A stretch of DNA of 28,700 bases from Viridothelium virens (GCA_010094025.1 ML991905.1:1-28700); one strand, 5' to 3'; shown: positions 9,701 to 18,002, counted from the first letter of the stretch. Program-made: numbers and translations. Notes: generated by a model not told the origin, from the sequence alone.

Positions 9701-10176
9701 CAAATGCGAAGTTTGCCCATCTGATCCGCGCAGACATAGTGCCTTCATTCTCTCAGTATTGTAGAAAGCGCAAGGATTCGCAGCGGATAGGTCGAATCTT
9801 CATGTTGAACAATGAATCCGCAGGCCCTCTCTCTGGCTACGCTCAGTATGTCGACTACACAATCGGCAGATCCCTGATTGTGATGAACTCTGGGTTCATG
9901 GGTCTAGCCCCGGCAAACTCCAAAGAGGGTGATATTGTAGTCGAGGTTCAGACGGGAGGCAGGATTATATGGCTTGTGCTTCGAGAAGAGGAATTGCCAG
10001 AGTCTTATTGGACGGAAGACATCGCATCTTCCGATAAAGCTAAGGTCTCGATAGAGACCGATGACAGACAACCGTCTCATCCCGGAAATTTTCGGCTAGT
10101 CGGCGAGGCTTACGTCGACAAACCTGACTTCGAAATCAACAAGGCTGGGGACCATCAGTGGTTCAAATTGTGGTGA
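6784..10176 (+). CDS. HET-domain protein with an N-terminal multi-pass membrane region
   Basis: An intronless 1130-codon frame. Residues 1-50 are acidic and polar. Residues about 93-350 hold six or seven hydrophobic segments (roughly 93-117, 134-152, 203-230, 237-268, 294-317, 327-350, with a weaker one at 172-185). A HET domain follows: LLRLRAQP near 367, YNAVSHCWDP at 396-405, YFWIDSICINQDD at 441-453, LGWLGDD at 475-481, and WFERVWIIQE at 525-534. These are the three classic HET blocks. The last 130 residues contain a GDIVVEV and FRLVGEAYVD pattern typical of the HET-protein C terminus. HET domains trigger cell death in vegetative incompatibility and resemble TIR domains; this role is known for the family, not shown here. 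The start is the first ATG of the open frame. The gene sits about 500 bp from the transposon block yet has no RIP-like lesions. Confidence 0.9.
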   Translation: MIPSEDQTADAASAQRAPRETDTEPDDFDWGLDRGEEKRKEEKDHALQRIIQPCRSSLLILFLEKGLPMEHRGILYFFMIQFHEDLDPPLGVYSTLPAILMWYFPRISPLIVYSVTRMIDMYRRSEYRDVKETLIPQALYSVFFLLFANLVDFRGAIAPLESAFGPAKNWPGALLPIVPGIFLRQVNERPNSINGFVPESKHGIMMAVFVRACTCVLPKFIQWSIWSAYTAPSVEYPAMFIEWIACTFSWIYSETSPLGAYAIWLAVNQYRHTYTWFRISGGGPSIILQRERRGTLWYIATMVFMQLVENEVGLTIVESGYLTLHPQVWIPLALIFVTGLYLLKFGLLLRVYKYKHEPLQKGESIRLLRLRAQPCLPNSPVQCDMIHTTLRRPPQYNAVSHCWDPVGAPQEMVLIDGGLFSVSRAIHSLLLAKRSNLHHRYFWIDSICINQDDKVEKSKQVGMMRNIFEEAEMTLGWLGDDPGAKKAFSLIGRINGTTSADSFSSLRSEPDSGWSEFEKLLLNKWFERVWIIQEIAVAKASILRYGDQEMDWNHFAEALTRIMLFGSQIRSDQNTLLDRPGVLSALIMEEVKSHIANVDLVKLKDTLKLALRFKATLPIDKVYALLGLIDERHTPLFHPRFSASDGIGSDKLFDSRMVWRDVSDTLERMNNIFGTARGTSNSRRGRAILSSGTENALQHTVYLVRDLQRLNERIKRMREGVPVFEEDPVKPDYSGKITAQLVYTYVARDLVKNNDTLSFIRYAGIGFSWNQELAGLPSWVPDWSTDVQVYLFPWRKIDGSEPLDGMEADLKPSQEQNSVFKDGGSKYLFVKGSILGTVEHSAVLMRDYDTAHFASREDIENDFVRLSSSFRAALELAEEHLKPHYKTEDALEEAFYRALSAGSAIDSNLNASLMCPWIPAQSAKSPISAALWPQKFKDYWANPLHSEDSEAALRHQNDILQEYLFIRRMKSSANAKFAHLIRADIVPSFSQYCRKRKDSQRIGRIFMLNNESAGPLSGYAQYVDYTIGRSLIVMNSGFMGLAPANSKEGDIVVEVQTGGRIIWLVLREEELPESYWTEDIASSDKAKVSIETDDRQPSHPGNFRLVGEAYVDKPDFEINKAGDHQWFKLW

Positions 10177-10265
10177 ACAAGGTGCGTGAGAGCGAATCAC
10201 ATTCCGTGACTTGGTAAGCTTTGTGGGCCCAGTTGGCCGATCCGTTGCAATCGGAGTATTGTTGC

Positions 10266-10444
10266 CTTACCGCGGCTGGGGGGCTCCCCAACTGGTAATT
10301 AATACGATTTTATTTTGAATTTACTGTTCTGACCTTGTTGGCCTATGTTAATGCCGCCTTAAAATGGGCCAACATAGTCATAACAGTCAAACTGAAGTAA
10401 CATTGTATTAATTACCAGTTGGGGAGCCCCCCAGCCGCGGTAAG
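10266..10444 (+). mobile_element. 179-bp MITE, copy 1
   Basis: The element begins CTTACCGCGGCTGGGG and ends with the exact reverse complement; the terminal inverted repeats are perfect over about 40 bp, out to GGTAATTAATAC. The middle contains a further imperfect inverted repeat (GTTGGCC ... GGGCCAAC), so the whole unit can fold back. It has no coding capacity. A second copy of the same length lies at 20773-20951 in the same orientation. It lies about 90 bp after the HET stop codon. No clear target-site duplication was found: the right flank starts GTAGG, the left ends GTTGC. Confidence 0.88.
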
Positions 10445-11544
10445 GTAGGCTTGATCCTAGAGTCGGGGCCCATTCGCGACTCCGGCCACACGATAAGACG
10501 GGCCATTACAAGGCGGTTAGCACCACTGGAGCTCCTTTCAAAGCATGCGCAAAACAAGCCGTGCTGGCGAAAAACACACAAAGATCTCGCTCCCATCTGT
10601 TGGATTCGTCAACTCAACTCAGAAGCGAAGCACACGGCTCATACTAGAAAAGGTCACCGTCGAGAAGCGGGCCTAGAAACTGAAATAGGTTTCGGTCTAC
10701 GACAAATCAGTTTGATACGCCACCACCTCGCAGAGGAGGGCTGATGATGTTCATGATGTTCTTCATGAAGTTGATCCAATCAACCTAGCCTACCGCGTAA
10801 TCTCGCTATGCTCTGCACGAGGGTCAATGCGCGAGATTCTCGAACCTACTACGTAGGTCCTCATTTTACTAGTTAATTAGGTTTTTTACTGTCCTCATTT
10901 TCAATGAGGTTGGTATAGAGCCCTTACCTCAGGTTACACAGAGAAATTAATCGAGTCCTTTTCTCCGAAAACGGTGTCTAACATCATCAAGGGCAGCCCG
11001 CTCACTGGCCCATACTAGGACCGACACAGACATGGTCTGCTTAAGACAAAGGATGACCGTCCTTTGTTTGGGATTGCATAACTCGCGGAAAAAAGCAAAT
11101 AGCTTTTTTTGTTTTTGTTTTTCTTTTTTAGAAACGAAAAAGGTAAATTCAGATAACATCTCTGCTGAAGTAGGGCTCTTGGAGCTTCCCTTTGCCAGCA
11201 TTGCTTCCACTTGCAACGCTGCCTACCATGTTTTTATCATCACCGTTAGTTGCAATTAGAAATGTTCGCTGGGCGGCTTGGGTATCGTAAGCCCCCTAGC
11301 AGACCTCATTAAATGTTCCAAGCGATTGAGTAGTATGTCGTCTTCACCGTCGGCGACCAAATAATAGCTGACATAAGCGCCGCTTCTATAAAGACTACAA
11401 TCAGATTAACGACATCAATCGTGGCCTTTGCCTCCATGCCTTCTTTGCAAGCGTATCCTCTAGTACCCAGCAGATTTTACCCTTTACAATGGCTTCTCAA
11501 TTGCACAGAAGCCAGAAGTTGATTACAAGATACCATAAGCCGAC
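10445..11544. other. Intergenic, possible LTR-like remnant, no gene seen
   Basis: No supported gene. A perfect 7-bp stem, CCATT-type arm CCTCATT/AATGAGG with a 3-nt loop, lies at 10893-10909. The stretch about 10915-11005 (GTATAGAGCCC, AGAGAAATTAATCGAGT, TCTAACATCATCAA) resembles by eye 14380-14475 on the other side of the nuclease/kinase pair and has the look of the R-U5 end of an LTR. A T-rich tract lies at 11104-11131. Open frames here are short and show no family motifs. Confidence 0.4.
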
Positions 11545-12759
11545 TTATTTGCGTCTTAAATTTTTCCGAGATCCTATAGGGTTGTGTTGAGCTGACCGTT
11601 TACGACCCTGATGGGATTTTTGCGAGGTATTCGATTCAGAGGACCGCTGTGAAGCGGGTTGTTGGCTTATGAGAGGAATATCACCAGAGTCGTATTCTGG
11701 CGAAGAGTACGTGCGTGAATTTTGCTGGGAATCTGCGTGCGACTGTGATTCTTCGAAACTCGTAGTCGGCTGCACGCTTTGTTGGCTTTCAGGCTGCAAT
11801 GCAGGCGTTCTTGAAGTCTCATCGTAATGGAGCTGCGGCTGTAAACTAGGTTCATTAAGTAACCGCTCTTCCTTCAGGCTTGCATACTCCCAATCTAAGA
11901 GGCCGTTATTGGCTGCCAGCAGGTGCAAAACCCATAGTGCTAAGTTCACCGTTAATACATCATTCTTGTTATCATGTTTCCACGGTATGAACTGCCACTC
12001 AACAAATGGGTTTCTGGCAATGATTTTTCTGAGTTCCTTTTGCGAAGCGTTGACGTCGCGTGGCTTCCTCGTCCCGACTCTAACCACCATGAGCTCTTCA
12101 TTAGTTATGATGTAACCGTATCGCATATGTCCATCGACACAATACGCTAAGAGTTGCCGCACCGGCCACAGATAATCGGTCTCCGGCTCTTCAACTCCGC
12201 CTTCCTCCTGTATGTTGTCCATCAATGTTCTACTGTTGAAGACGCGGCTAGACTTAGTCTCTCCGGGAAGTATATTGGTCGTTCCACGACTGTGAGACCG
12301 TCCGCCCCAGTCAGGGTTCCACTTTGGGTAGAATAGCACTTTTGCTTGACCTCCTCGCACCATTACGACTTCTTGGCGGAGAAGCTCGTGAGCTGTCTTG
12401 TCCAGTGCTTCGAGTACTACTGATTGATTGTATTTGATGACAAACGATTGGAAGGAATCTTCATCACTAATCCGATAGAAGTATGGATGAATTTGCGAGA
12501 AGTCTTGTAGGTCAAAGTCCCTTTGGAGCGTCGCGGATAATCGCTCGTCAAAAAGCTTTCGTACGTTTTCTAAGTTAAATTCCTCCCAGACACTCCATGT
12601 TTCAGTTTTTGGATATTTGTCATTTCTTGTGCTTCCTCCGCTTTTCAGTCCGTCAGAAGGGAAAGGCTTCCCTTGGTACGTTTTATCGTAGATAGGATGC
12701 ACTTCAAGGTTCGGATTTGCTTTAGTCAAGTAGTCCATTAGCTTTTGCGAACGAGACAT
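11545..12759 (-). CDS. PD-(D/E)XK nuclease-like protein
   Basis: Single-exon frame. I place the start at the ATG at 12759 (404 aa, MSRSQKLMDYL); an in-frame ATG at 12927 would add 56 residues of a hydrophobic, less plausible leader. A nuclease-like core is visible: VLFYPKWNPDWGG with Asp150, then NILPGETKSS with Glu167 and Lys169 (ExK), then a VRQLLAYC helix with Gln202. The block RYGYIITNEELMVVRV follows. This PD...ExK...Q order matches a fungal-specific family I recall with GDTK/GETK and RYGYIIT motifs; its function is unknown to me. Residues about 300-404 are Ser/Gln-rich and disordered, ending in a basic GRKRS...RKNLRRK tail that may be a nuclear signal. The divergent neighbour is a kinase-like gene 568 bp away. 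Confidence 0.72.
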   Translation of the reverse strand: MSRSQKLMDYLTKANPNLEVHPIYDKTYQGKPFPSDGLKSGGSTRNDKYPKTETWSVWEEFNLENVRKLFDERLSATLQRDFDLQDFSQIHPYFYRISDEDSFQSFVIKYNQSVVLEALDKTAHELLRQEVVMVRGGQAKVLFYPKWNPDWGGRSHSRGTTNILPGETKSSRVFNSRTLMDNIQEEGGVEEPETDYLWPVRQLLAYCVDGHMRYGYIITNEELMVVRVGTRKPRDVNASQKELRKIIARNPFVEWQFIPWKHDNKNDVLTVNLALWVLHLLAANNGLLDWEYASLKEERLLNEPSLQPQLHYDETSRTPALQPESQQSVQPTTSFEESQSHADSQQNSRTYSSPEYDSGDIPLISQQPASQRSSESNTSQKSHQGRKRSAQHNPIGSRKNLRRK

Positions 12760-13327
12760 GGAGGAAGGCGACAAGAACCGACAAGTGCTGAGAAATTGGA
12801 TGCCTAAAAACAGACCGATTGATCCAGAGAAGCTGCGAGCTGCTACTGATAAGAAAGCATGAGCGAGATACGTACTGTTAGGCAGAACAGCGGAACCAAG
12901 TAAGCCACATGGAGACCTACAACTCATATTTGCATGCGGAAGTGCTGAAGACGCCCGGCATATGTATTCTGCGACGTGCCAATACTACATGCAGTCACCA
13001 ATTGTTCTTCCACCATTCATCTTGCGCGTCCTTCGTCACAATGAAATGTAACGGTCGAGCTTCCCCGCACACCACCAAAACGTTACGATTCTCGGTGAGC
13101 CTTATCATAGACCTTATCTTCCGATCCGAAGACAACTTTGGGAAGCATCTTTGCGACATTGAGCTTCCTTTGAGATGTAGGTAGCAATATATGAAGTTCA
13201 AATCAGAACAATTCGAAACAACTTCCAAGTCTGACCACGCGGAATCCCAAAAATAATTTGAGGTGCTGACCCAAAGCCAGCCTCGCGCCGAATACTAGAC
13301 TGTCTGCTTTTGGTCTGTTTCCCGACG
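12760..13327. promoter_or_regulatory. Shared intergenic region between divergent nuclease-like and kinase-like genes
   Basis: The two start codons face away from each other across 568 bp, so this interval should hold both promoters. No TATA box or known operator could be assigned. Frames on both strands exist here but lack family features. If the upstream ATG at 12927 is used, the spacer shrinks to 400 bp. Confidence 0.5.
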
Positions 13328-14260
13328 ATGTATTCAATACCGAAATACGATTTACAGACAGCGGTGGAATTACCTCCTTGTCAAGGACCGAAATTAAGGC
13401 GATTCCGTGATTTTGCTGGCAATATAAAATTCAAGAAGCTCCTCAGTAATCCAGTTACAGAGGACAGTGGTGCTGAGAAGAAGAGGGTTGATAGCTCTGA
13501 CATTAGCACCGGAGGACATGGATATGTCTTCGAAATCGATATCGAGGGCGAAACTTTCGCTCTCAAAATAGTATGCGGTAACTGGGCATCCAAGGATGTT
13601 GTGCTGACTGCATTCAAGTTTAAATTCTGTTCAATACGGAAACTTCGTCAAGCATACGCATCTGCGTGGAGCGACGAGGTTAATGATGAAATCTTAATCT
13701 ATCATTCAGATCCATTCTTCGCAGAATGTAGAGCGTATGGGAGAATGAATGAAGTCTCGTCCGTACAAGAGAGTGGAAAGCGAAATGATCCGACTGTTAT
13801 TTCCCGGAGAAAAAGCGATAGGACAGGTAGAGAGCTCGCTGCGCCCTGTCATGGTTTCCTAGCGCTTTCGACTGCAAAATATGATAAGATTTTCAGAGAG
13901 AGTTTTGGAATTAAAGATTGGTCACGTTCTGAGGATGATAAAAAGCTTAGCCAAGATCAGCGACAGCCCTTTCGTGCACTCGTGAAGACATTTCTGGGAT
14001 CAGAGAAAAGCATGAGACGTCCTCGTAAGATGCTGGACGACTTAAAGGATCTAAGATCATTAGGCATCTTTCAAAGGGACATCTTCGCTCGAAACTATGT
14101 AGACGGCCTGCTGGTCGACTTTAGTCTTGCAGAGACAGATCCTTATTGGATTTGGGATCTCATAAGAGACGAGGGGAGACTCCTAGAGAAGAGGAAGAAT
14201 GCAGAGCTACACCTGATGTTGTTCACTGAGCTAGGACGACAAACTGCCGCATCACGATGA
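13328..14260 (+). CDS. Divergent protein-kinase-like protein
   Basis: The first true ATG is at 13328. The product shows a small kinase fold: a glycine-rich loop (STGGHGYVFEI, 13505-13537), the VAIK-type lysine in FALKI (13553-13570), an AECRAYGRM helix with the pairing Glu (13721-13747), a catalytic loop IFQRDIFARNYVDG (RD...N pattern, 14066-14107), and LLVDFS as the DFG equivalent (14108-14125). A 48-nt intron probably lies at 13571-13618 (GTATGC donor, GCTGAC branch, CAAG acceptor); removing it keeps frame and joins ALKI to FKFC, giving 294 aa against 310 unspliced. The C lobe is short, as I recall for fungal kinase-like proteins of this type. The stop lies inside a 24-bp tandem repeat. Substrate and function are unknown. 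It is divergent from the nuclease-like gene. Confidence 0.75.
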   Translation: MYSIPKYDLQTAVELPPCQGPKLRRFRDFAGNIKFKKLLSNPVTEDSGAEKKRVDSSDISTGGHGYVFEIDIEGETFALKIVCGNWASKDVVLTAFKFKFCSIRKLRQAYASAWSDEVNDEILIYHSDPFFAECRAYGRMNEVSSVQESGKRNDPTVISRRKSDRTGRELAAPCHGFLALSTAKYDKIFRESFGIKDWSRSEDDKKLSQDQRQPFRALVKTFLGSEKSMRRPRKMLDDLKDLRSLGIFQRDIFARNYVDGLLVDFSLAETDPYWIWDLIRDEGRLLEKRKNAELHLMLFTELGRQTAASR

Positions 14261-14346
14261 CAACCAACTGCCGTATCACAATGACGACGAACTGACATAT
14301 CACGGAATCCGAAGATAGGATGACGACGAACTGACATATCACAGGA
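14235..14346 (+). repeat. 24-bp tandem repeat, about four units
   Basis: Units begin near 14235, 14259, 14283 and 14322 with the pattern GACGACGAACTGACATATCA and variants. The last two are separated by a short ATCCGAAGATAGGAT spacer. The repeat starts within the last codons of the kinase-like gene and supplies its stop codon. Confidence 0.8.
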
Positions 14347-14752
14347 TCCGAAGCAGTAGTAGTAGTTGCACGAAACCTATATATAGAGGCTCCTACGCCT
14401 GATTTCTAGAGAGATAATTGAGTTCCTTTCCTCGACCTTAGATAAAGATGCTCAAATAACATCAACACCAGTTTGACCGGCTTATGGAAGTAACAAACAA
14501 CTCCCATGTGCGAGCTATGCGACAAAAAAAAGTCTCAGAAAGAGAAAGCCCGTAAAATATTCATTACATTACCTCAATATGTAATGAGTCAATCGTTGCC
14601 TTGGCGCCTGGCGTATTTCCGCTTGCAAAGCCCCGTACTCTATAACAAAGTCCAAGTTCCAAGATCGAAGATCTGATAACCAAACAGTAGCCTGAAATCA
14701 TCTACAAAAGTGTCGGGTTCACTTGTTCTTTGACATGTGTCTTCATCAGAGT
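14347..14752. other. Intergenic with TATA-like and LTR-like sequence, no gene seen
   Basis: CCTATATATAGAGGC lies near 14378-14392, followed by an AGAGAGATAATTGAGTTCC block and AACATCAACACC. This order (tandem repeats, TATA, short R-like segment, ATAACATCA end) is compatible with a solo LTR. It weakly resembles 10915-11005. No terminal TG could be fixed, so this stays a suggestion. Confidence 0.35.
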
Positions 14753-15464
14753 CTATCCCTTCGTTGAAATTGTATGCGGAATCGTGCGCAGTCCATCATG
14801 GCATCTCTTAATAACGTCATTTTCTTTGTCCGGAGGTATCCGTAACTTTCCCTTTAACATTGGAAATTGTTCGTCCTCGTCATCTATCAGTCTGAACGTC
14901 GCAATCAGCTGTAGATTGCTTGCTAATGGCGAGCCGTCGTCATCGACTTGTAAAATCACGTATTCAGTGGTATCCCCTTGCATCAAATCTGATCTTCTGC
15001 TAAGCGCGTCCGTTCGTGTATCCTCTCGTCCTGGGCTATGTCGAACTATGAACTTGTATTTTCCCAGTAATTCCGACCATCGTACTTGTCGTCGATTCAG
15101 TGCTTTTGTTGTCGTAAAGTGTGAGATTCTTATAGTCCGTGAGTATTTCCAACGAAGGACTTCTCTGTGCGTAAATTCTCTAGTGTTCTAACGCTGATAC
15201 GATTGCCGAAGGTTCTTTGTTACGAATGTTATAATCCAACTCCGCTGGTGCTAGTCGTCTAGAATAGTAGTCTATTGGGTGCCACTTTCCATTGATCAGT
15301 TGTAAGAAAGATGCTCCCAAAGCTTCGTCAGATGAATCGGTTTCCATTCGACTGGGATTGGCTGAGTCGAAAATTGCTAGTATCGGTTCTCTCGTTAATA
15401 GTCTCCTAAGCCTTTGGAATGCGCTCTTTGAAATCAACAAGAGACCTTGATCCGTCATCGCCAC
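14753..15464 (-). pseudogene. Gypsy pol relic (RNase H to integrase zinc finger), little RIP decay
   Basis: On the minus strand, 15464-15180 reads as RNase H: FQRLRRLLTREPILAIFD, METDSSDEALGASFLQ, WHPIDYYSRRLAPAELDYNI and NKEPSAIVSALEHW-type sequence. Next, in other frames, comes an LNRRQVRWSELLGKYKFIV block ending in REDTRTDALSRR. Then 14986-14860 gives FPMLKGKLRIPPDKENDVIK and RCHDG, the start of the integrase H2C2 finger. Frameshifts and stops break it, and RT upstream and the integrase core downstream are not readable. Base composition is balanced, unlike the AT-rich element at 351-4815, so it is a different family or escaped RIP. Confidence 0.85.
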
Positions 15465-16285
15465 CTCTTCAGCCTAGTTCCTCCACTGCATAATCCTCTC
15501 GAAGAAGCACATAACGGACCTCCTTCTGAATCGCATATTGTTATTGGTCAGAAGACCCTTGTCACAAAAGTCACAAGGCCTTGTTCTCAATTCGCTGAAG
15601 TAAGTGTTGCCGAGCTTCAAGGGGCCGCGAAATGGGTTCCTAGCGTGGAGGGTTCAAAGGATTGTATTAGCGAAGACATAAGCTGATAAATCCCTGCTTA
15701 CTTCACCAGAGCTAGGCGACACGAGATTCTCGGCGCTGCTGCTGCGTAAGCTCGAGTTTTCGATCTCTCTACTTTCGCACTGACACACCAACTGTTATTG
15801 CGCTGTCCTCATCGTCTTCCTAGGGAACGTAGGATACAATACTCAATGACAAGCATATCAATGCAATGTCTCACACAACGCCGGTCTCATATACCTTCTG
15901 GTATTGCCCAGTGGATTTATTGGCTTTGTTGGCTTTGCTTCACTAGATCTATCAGGTATAAGGCATTCGTTTCCCGGCTGGTTATGCTTTCGGTTTCATA
16001 TATTTGTAAAGGGATCCATTGGATTCCATCTCTGGTAAAAGGAACCCACTTATACGCTTGGTCATTGAGTCGATATGCTATACCTCGATCAAAAGTAATC
16101 CCGCGAAGGACTCGGTGCTCGTCAAAATGCTATCTAAAATCCAATAACGAGTTTGGAAAAAACCCCTAGCTTAGAAAAGCAAACGGAGAGACGGCAATCG
16201 CATTCATTCATACAGTATCACACGATACTTTAGCGTAATTATCCATTCGCTCGTGGATATAAAAGCCATGTCATCTACCTACTAC
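15465..16285. other. Intergenic; possible coding relic on the minus strand
   Basis: Upstream of the Gypsy relic in its own orientation one would expect RT, but none is readable. A minus-strand open stretch at 16129-15917 (about 71 codons, no ATG) reads RVLRGITFDRGIAYRL, QAYKWVPFTRDGIQWIPL and so on. It looks protein-like in composition but I do not recognise it. Nothing else supported. Confidence 0.35.
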
Positions 16286-18002
16286 TCAGACTACCTCTTT
16301 CGGTGTTCTTGAATCTATCTTCTCTTTTCTTAGCTTTGTCAGGTATAGATCCGTGCCTAGACATGGCGCAAAAAACATCTTTCCCAGGAGAGAATTCTGT
16401 ATTGTCTTCCCAGCGATAGCGAGCCACGCAATGACACACATCAACGTCAGAACCTGCATAATACGAGTATGAGAGAATGGCCTGAAAGACGGAGTAGGGG
16501 TGAGGACTTACACAGGAAAGTACCTTGAAAAATCGAGACTCCAATTCCTCTCCAATCGTTATTGTAAGAAGTGTGAACACACCTACTCAGTGTATGAGAT
16601 TGATTTAAATCTGCAAGAGAAGATAGATCACTGACCGACGGGAAAAATGAACCCCCACCAACCCATATTGAAGGGGAAGCGACCAGCAGTAGCTATCATG
16701 CTAACAGCGACGACGAACCATACAATTGCAAAGCTCCACAGGATAAGCCCCAGCAAGAAGCCAAGAGTATAGAAGATATCGCCTGCATTAGCTACGTTGG
16801 GTAGACTGCCTTGTAAAGGGAACAATCGTTTGGCAAGCTTGCCTAGGAGTATAATGCTACCTGGTGTTAGTATACAAGATCATAATGAATGTTACGCTTT
16901 GGAGGAGACTGACGAAAAGCCTGAAAGGCCGAGAGGGCCTATAGGCAGAAGGAGCGACACGATGACTTCCCGTTTGAGAGGCTTATGCAGGGTCATGCGT
17001 AGGAAGTAAAGGGTCAGGATGATCCACGAGAGAGGTGTTCCTATGCCCCAGAAGATGTAGCTGATGATCAGTGTCCACAGTCGGTGCTTGTGATTCGGGA
17101 TGGCTCCTGCAACAAGACATCCAGAAGTTGCCGCAATCACTACAGCAACGATAGGAATGAGGTACAGGGCTGTCATTTCCTCCAGCTCGCTTCTTCGATT
17201 CGACATTCTGTTGACGAATTTAGAAGTTTCATGTTGTGAGTGGGCGTTAAAAGTTGGAGCTTGAGTCTGGGACACGAGTGTAAGAGAGAGCGTACTTACA
17301 TTACAAATGTCAGATGGAAACAGGTAGCAAGCGCCATCAGACTGTCGATCCACCATAAGACCCACGCAAGTGTAGCCATACCACGACCCCACGCAGGTGC
17401 GCACACTAAAACAGTCATATTTATTATCGTAGCAAGGCCGACTGGAAAGGTAGCTATGAATAGACTTTGATGTGGATGGCGGAGTACAGCTGGAAAGATC
17501 TCAGGGTGCAGAACATAGCGCAAGCAAGATATGAAAGTAAAAAGAAGGAAAAGAACAAGATTAAGAACGAAGAAAATGACGGAGATAATCTGGAGCCATT
17601 TTCCATTGTATGGTAATTGATGTAGCAGGATCGATACGACGCCGGTGCTCATCGTGATAATGAACCAGCTTTTTGCACCAGGCCACCATTAGCCGAAAAT
17701 GAGCAAGCTAGCGTACACAGTCGAACGTACGAGGGCGTGAAGTTCCTAATGATCCTTCGAAATCCGCGATCCTGAGGATCGTACGCTACAGTATCATGTT
17801 GCTTTTCTCCGCCATGGGTACCCCCTTTCTCGCGGTCAAGTCTCAGACCAAGCGTTCGCTCATTGGAGCGATTGTTTTGCTCTCCTTTCAATGACGGTCG
17901 GATCTGTGATGAAGTCTTCTCGTTGACGACGAGAGTATTTTCGACGTGATAATGGTCAGGGCAATCACTGTCATTGTTGCAAGTACTGATTGAATCTTCC
18001 AT
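16286..18002 (-). CDS. SSU1: SSU1/TehA-family sulfite efflux pump, six exons
   Basis: Exons read from the minus strand: 18002-17731, 17668-17300, 17207-16914, 16856-16636, 16582-16512, 16453-16286. The sum is 1395 nt, 464 aa plus stop. The N-terminal ~85 residues are polar; the membrane part begins at RNFTPSWFIITMSTGVVSI and contains about ten hydrophobic helices. Family landmarks are HPEIFPAVLRHPHQSLFI, FPVGLATIINM, the SYIFWGIGTPLSW block, FNMGWWGFIFPVGVFTLL and the FFAPCL end. These match fungal SSU1 proteins, plasma-membrane pumps that export sulfite and belong to the TehA/malic-acid-transporter (C4-dicarboxylate) superfamily. Two donors are GTCAGT (introns 16857-16913 and 16583-16635). 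The third-intron donor is chosen because it joins GLSGFS to IILLGKLA without a gap. The start is the first ATG in frame. A malate-type substrate cannot be excluded. Confidence 0.88.

Noticed and set aside
10741-10775. ATGATGTTC repeats resembling a coding or regulatory array
   Set aside because: Too short and irregular; no consistent period.
12760-12927. Upstream start for the nuclease-like gene
   Set aside because: The extra 56 residues are hydrophobic and unlike the rest; the ATG at 12759 is preferred, though not proven.
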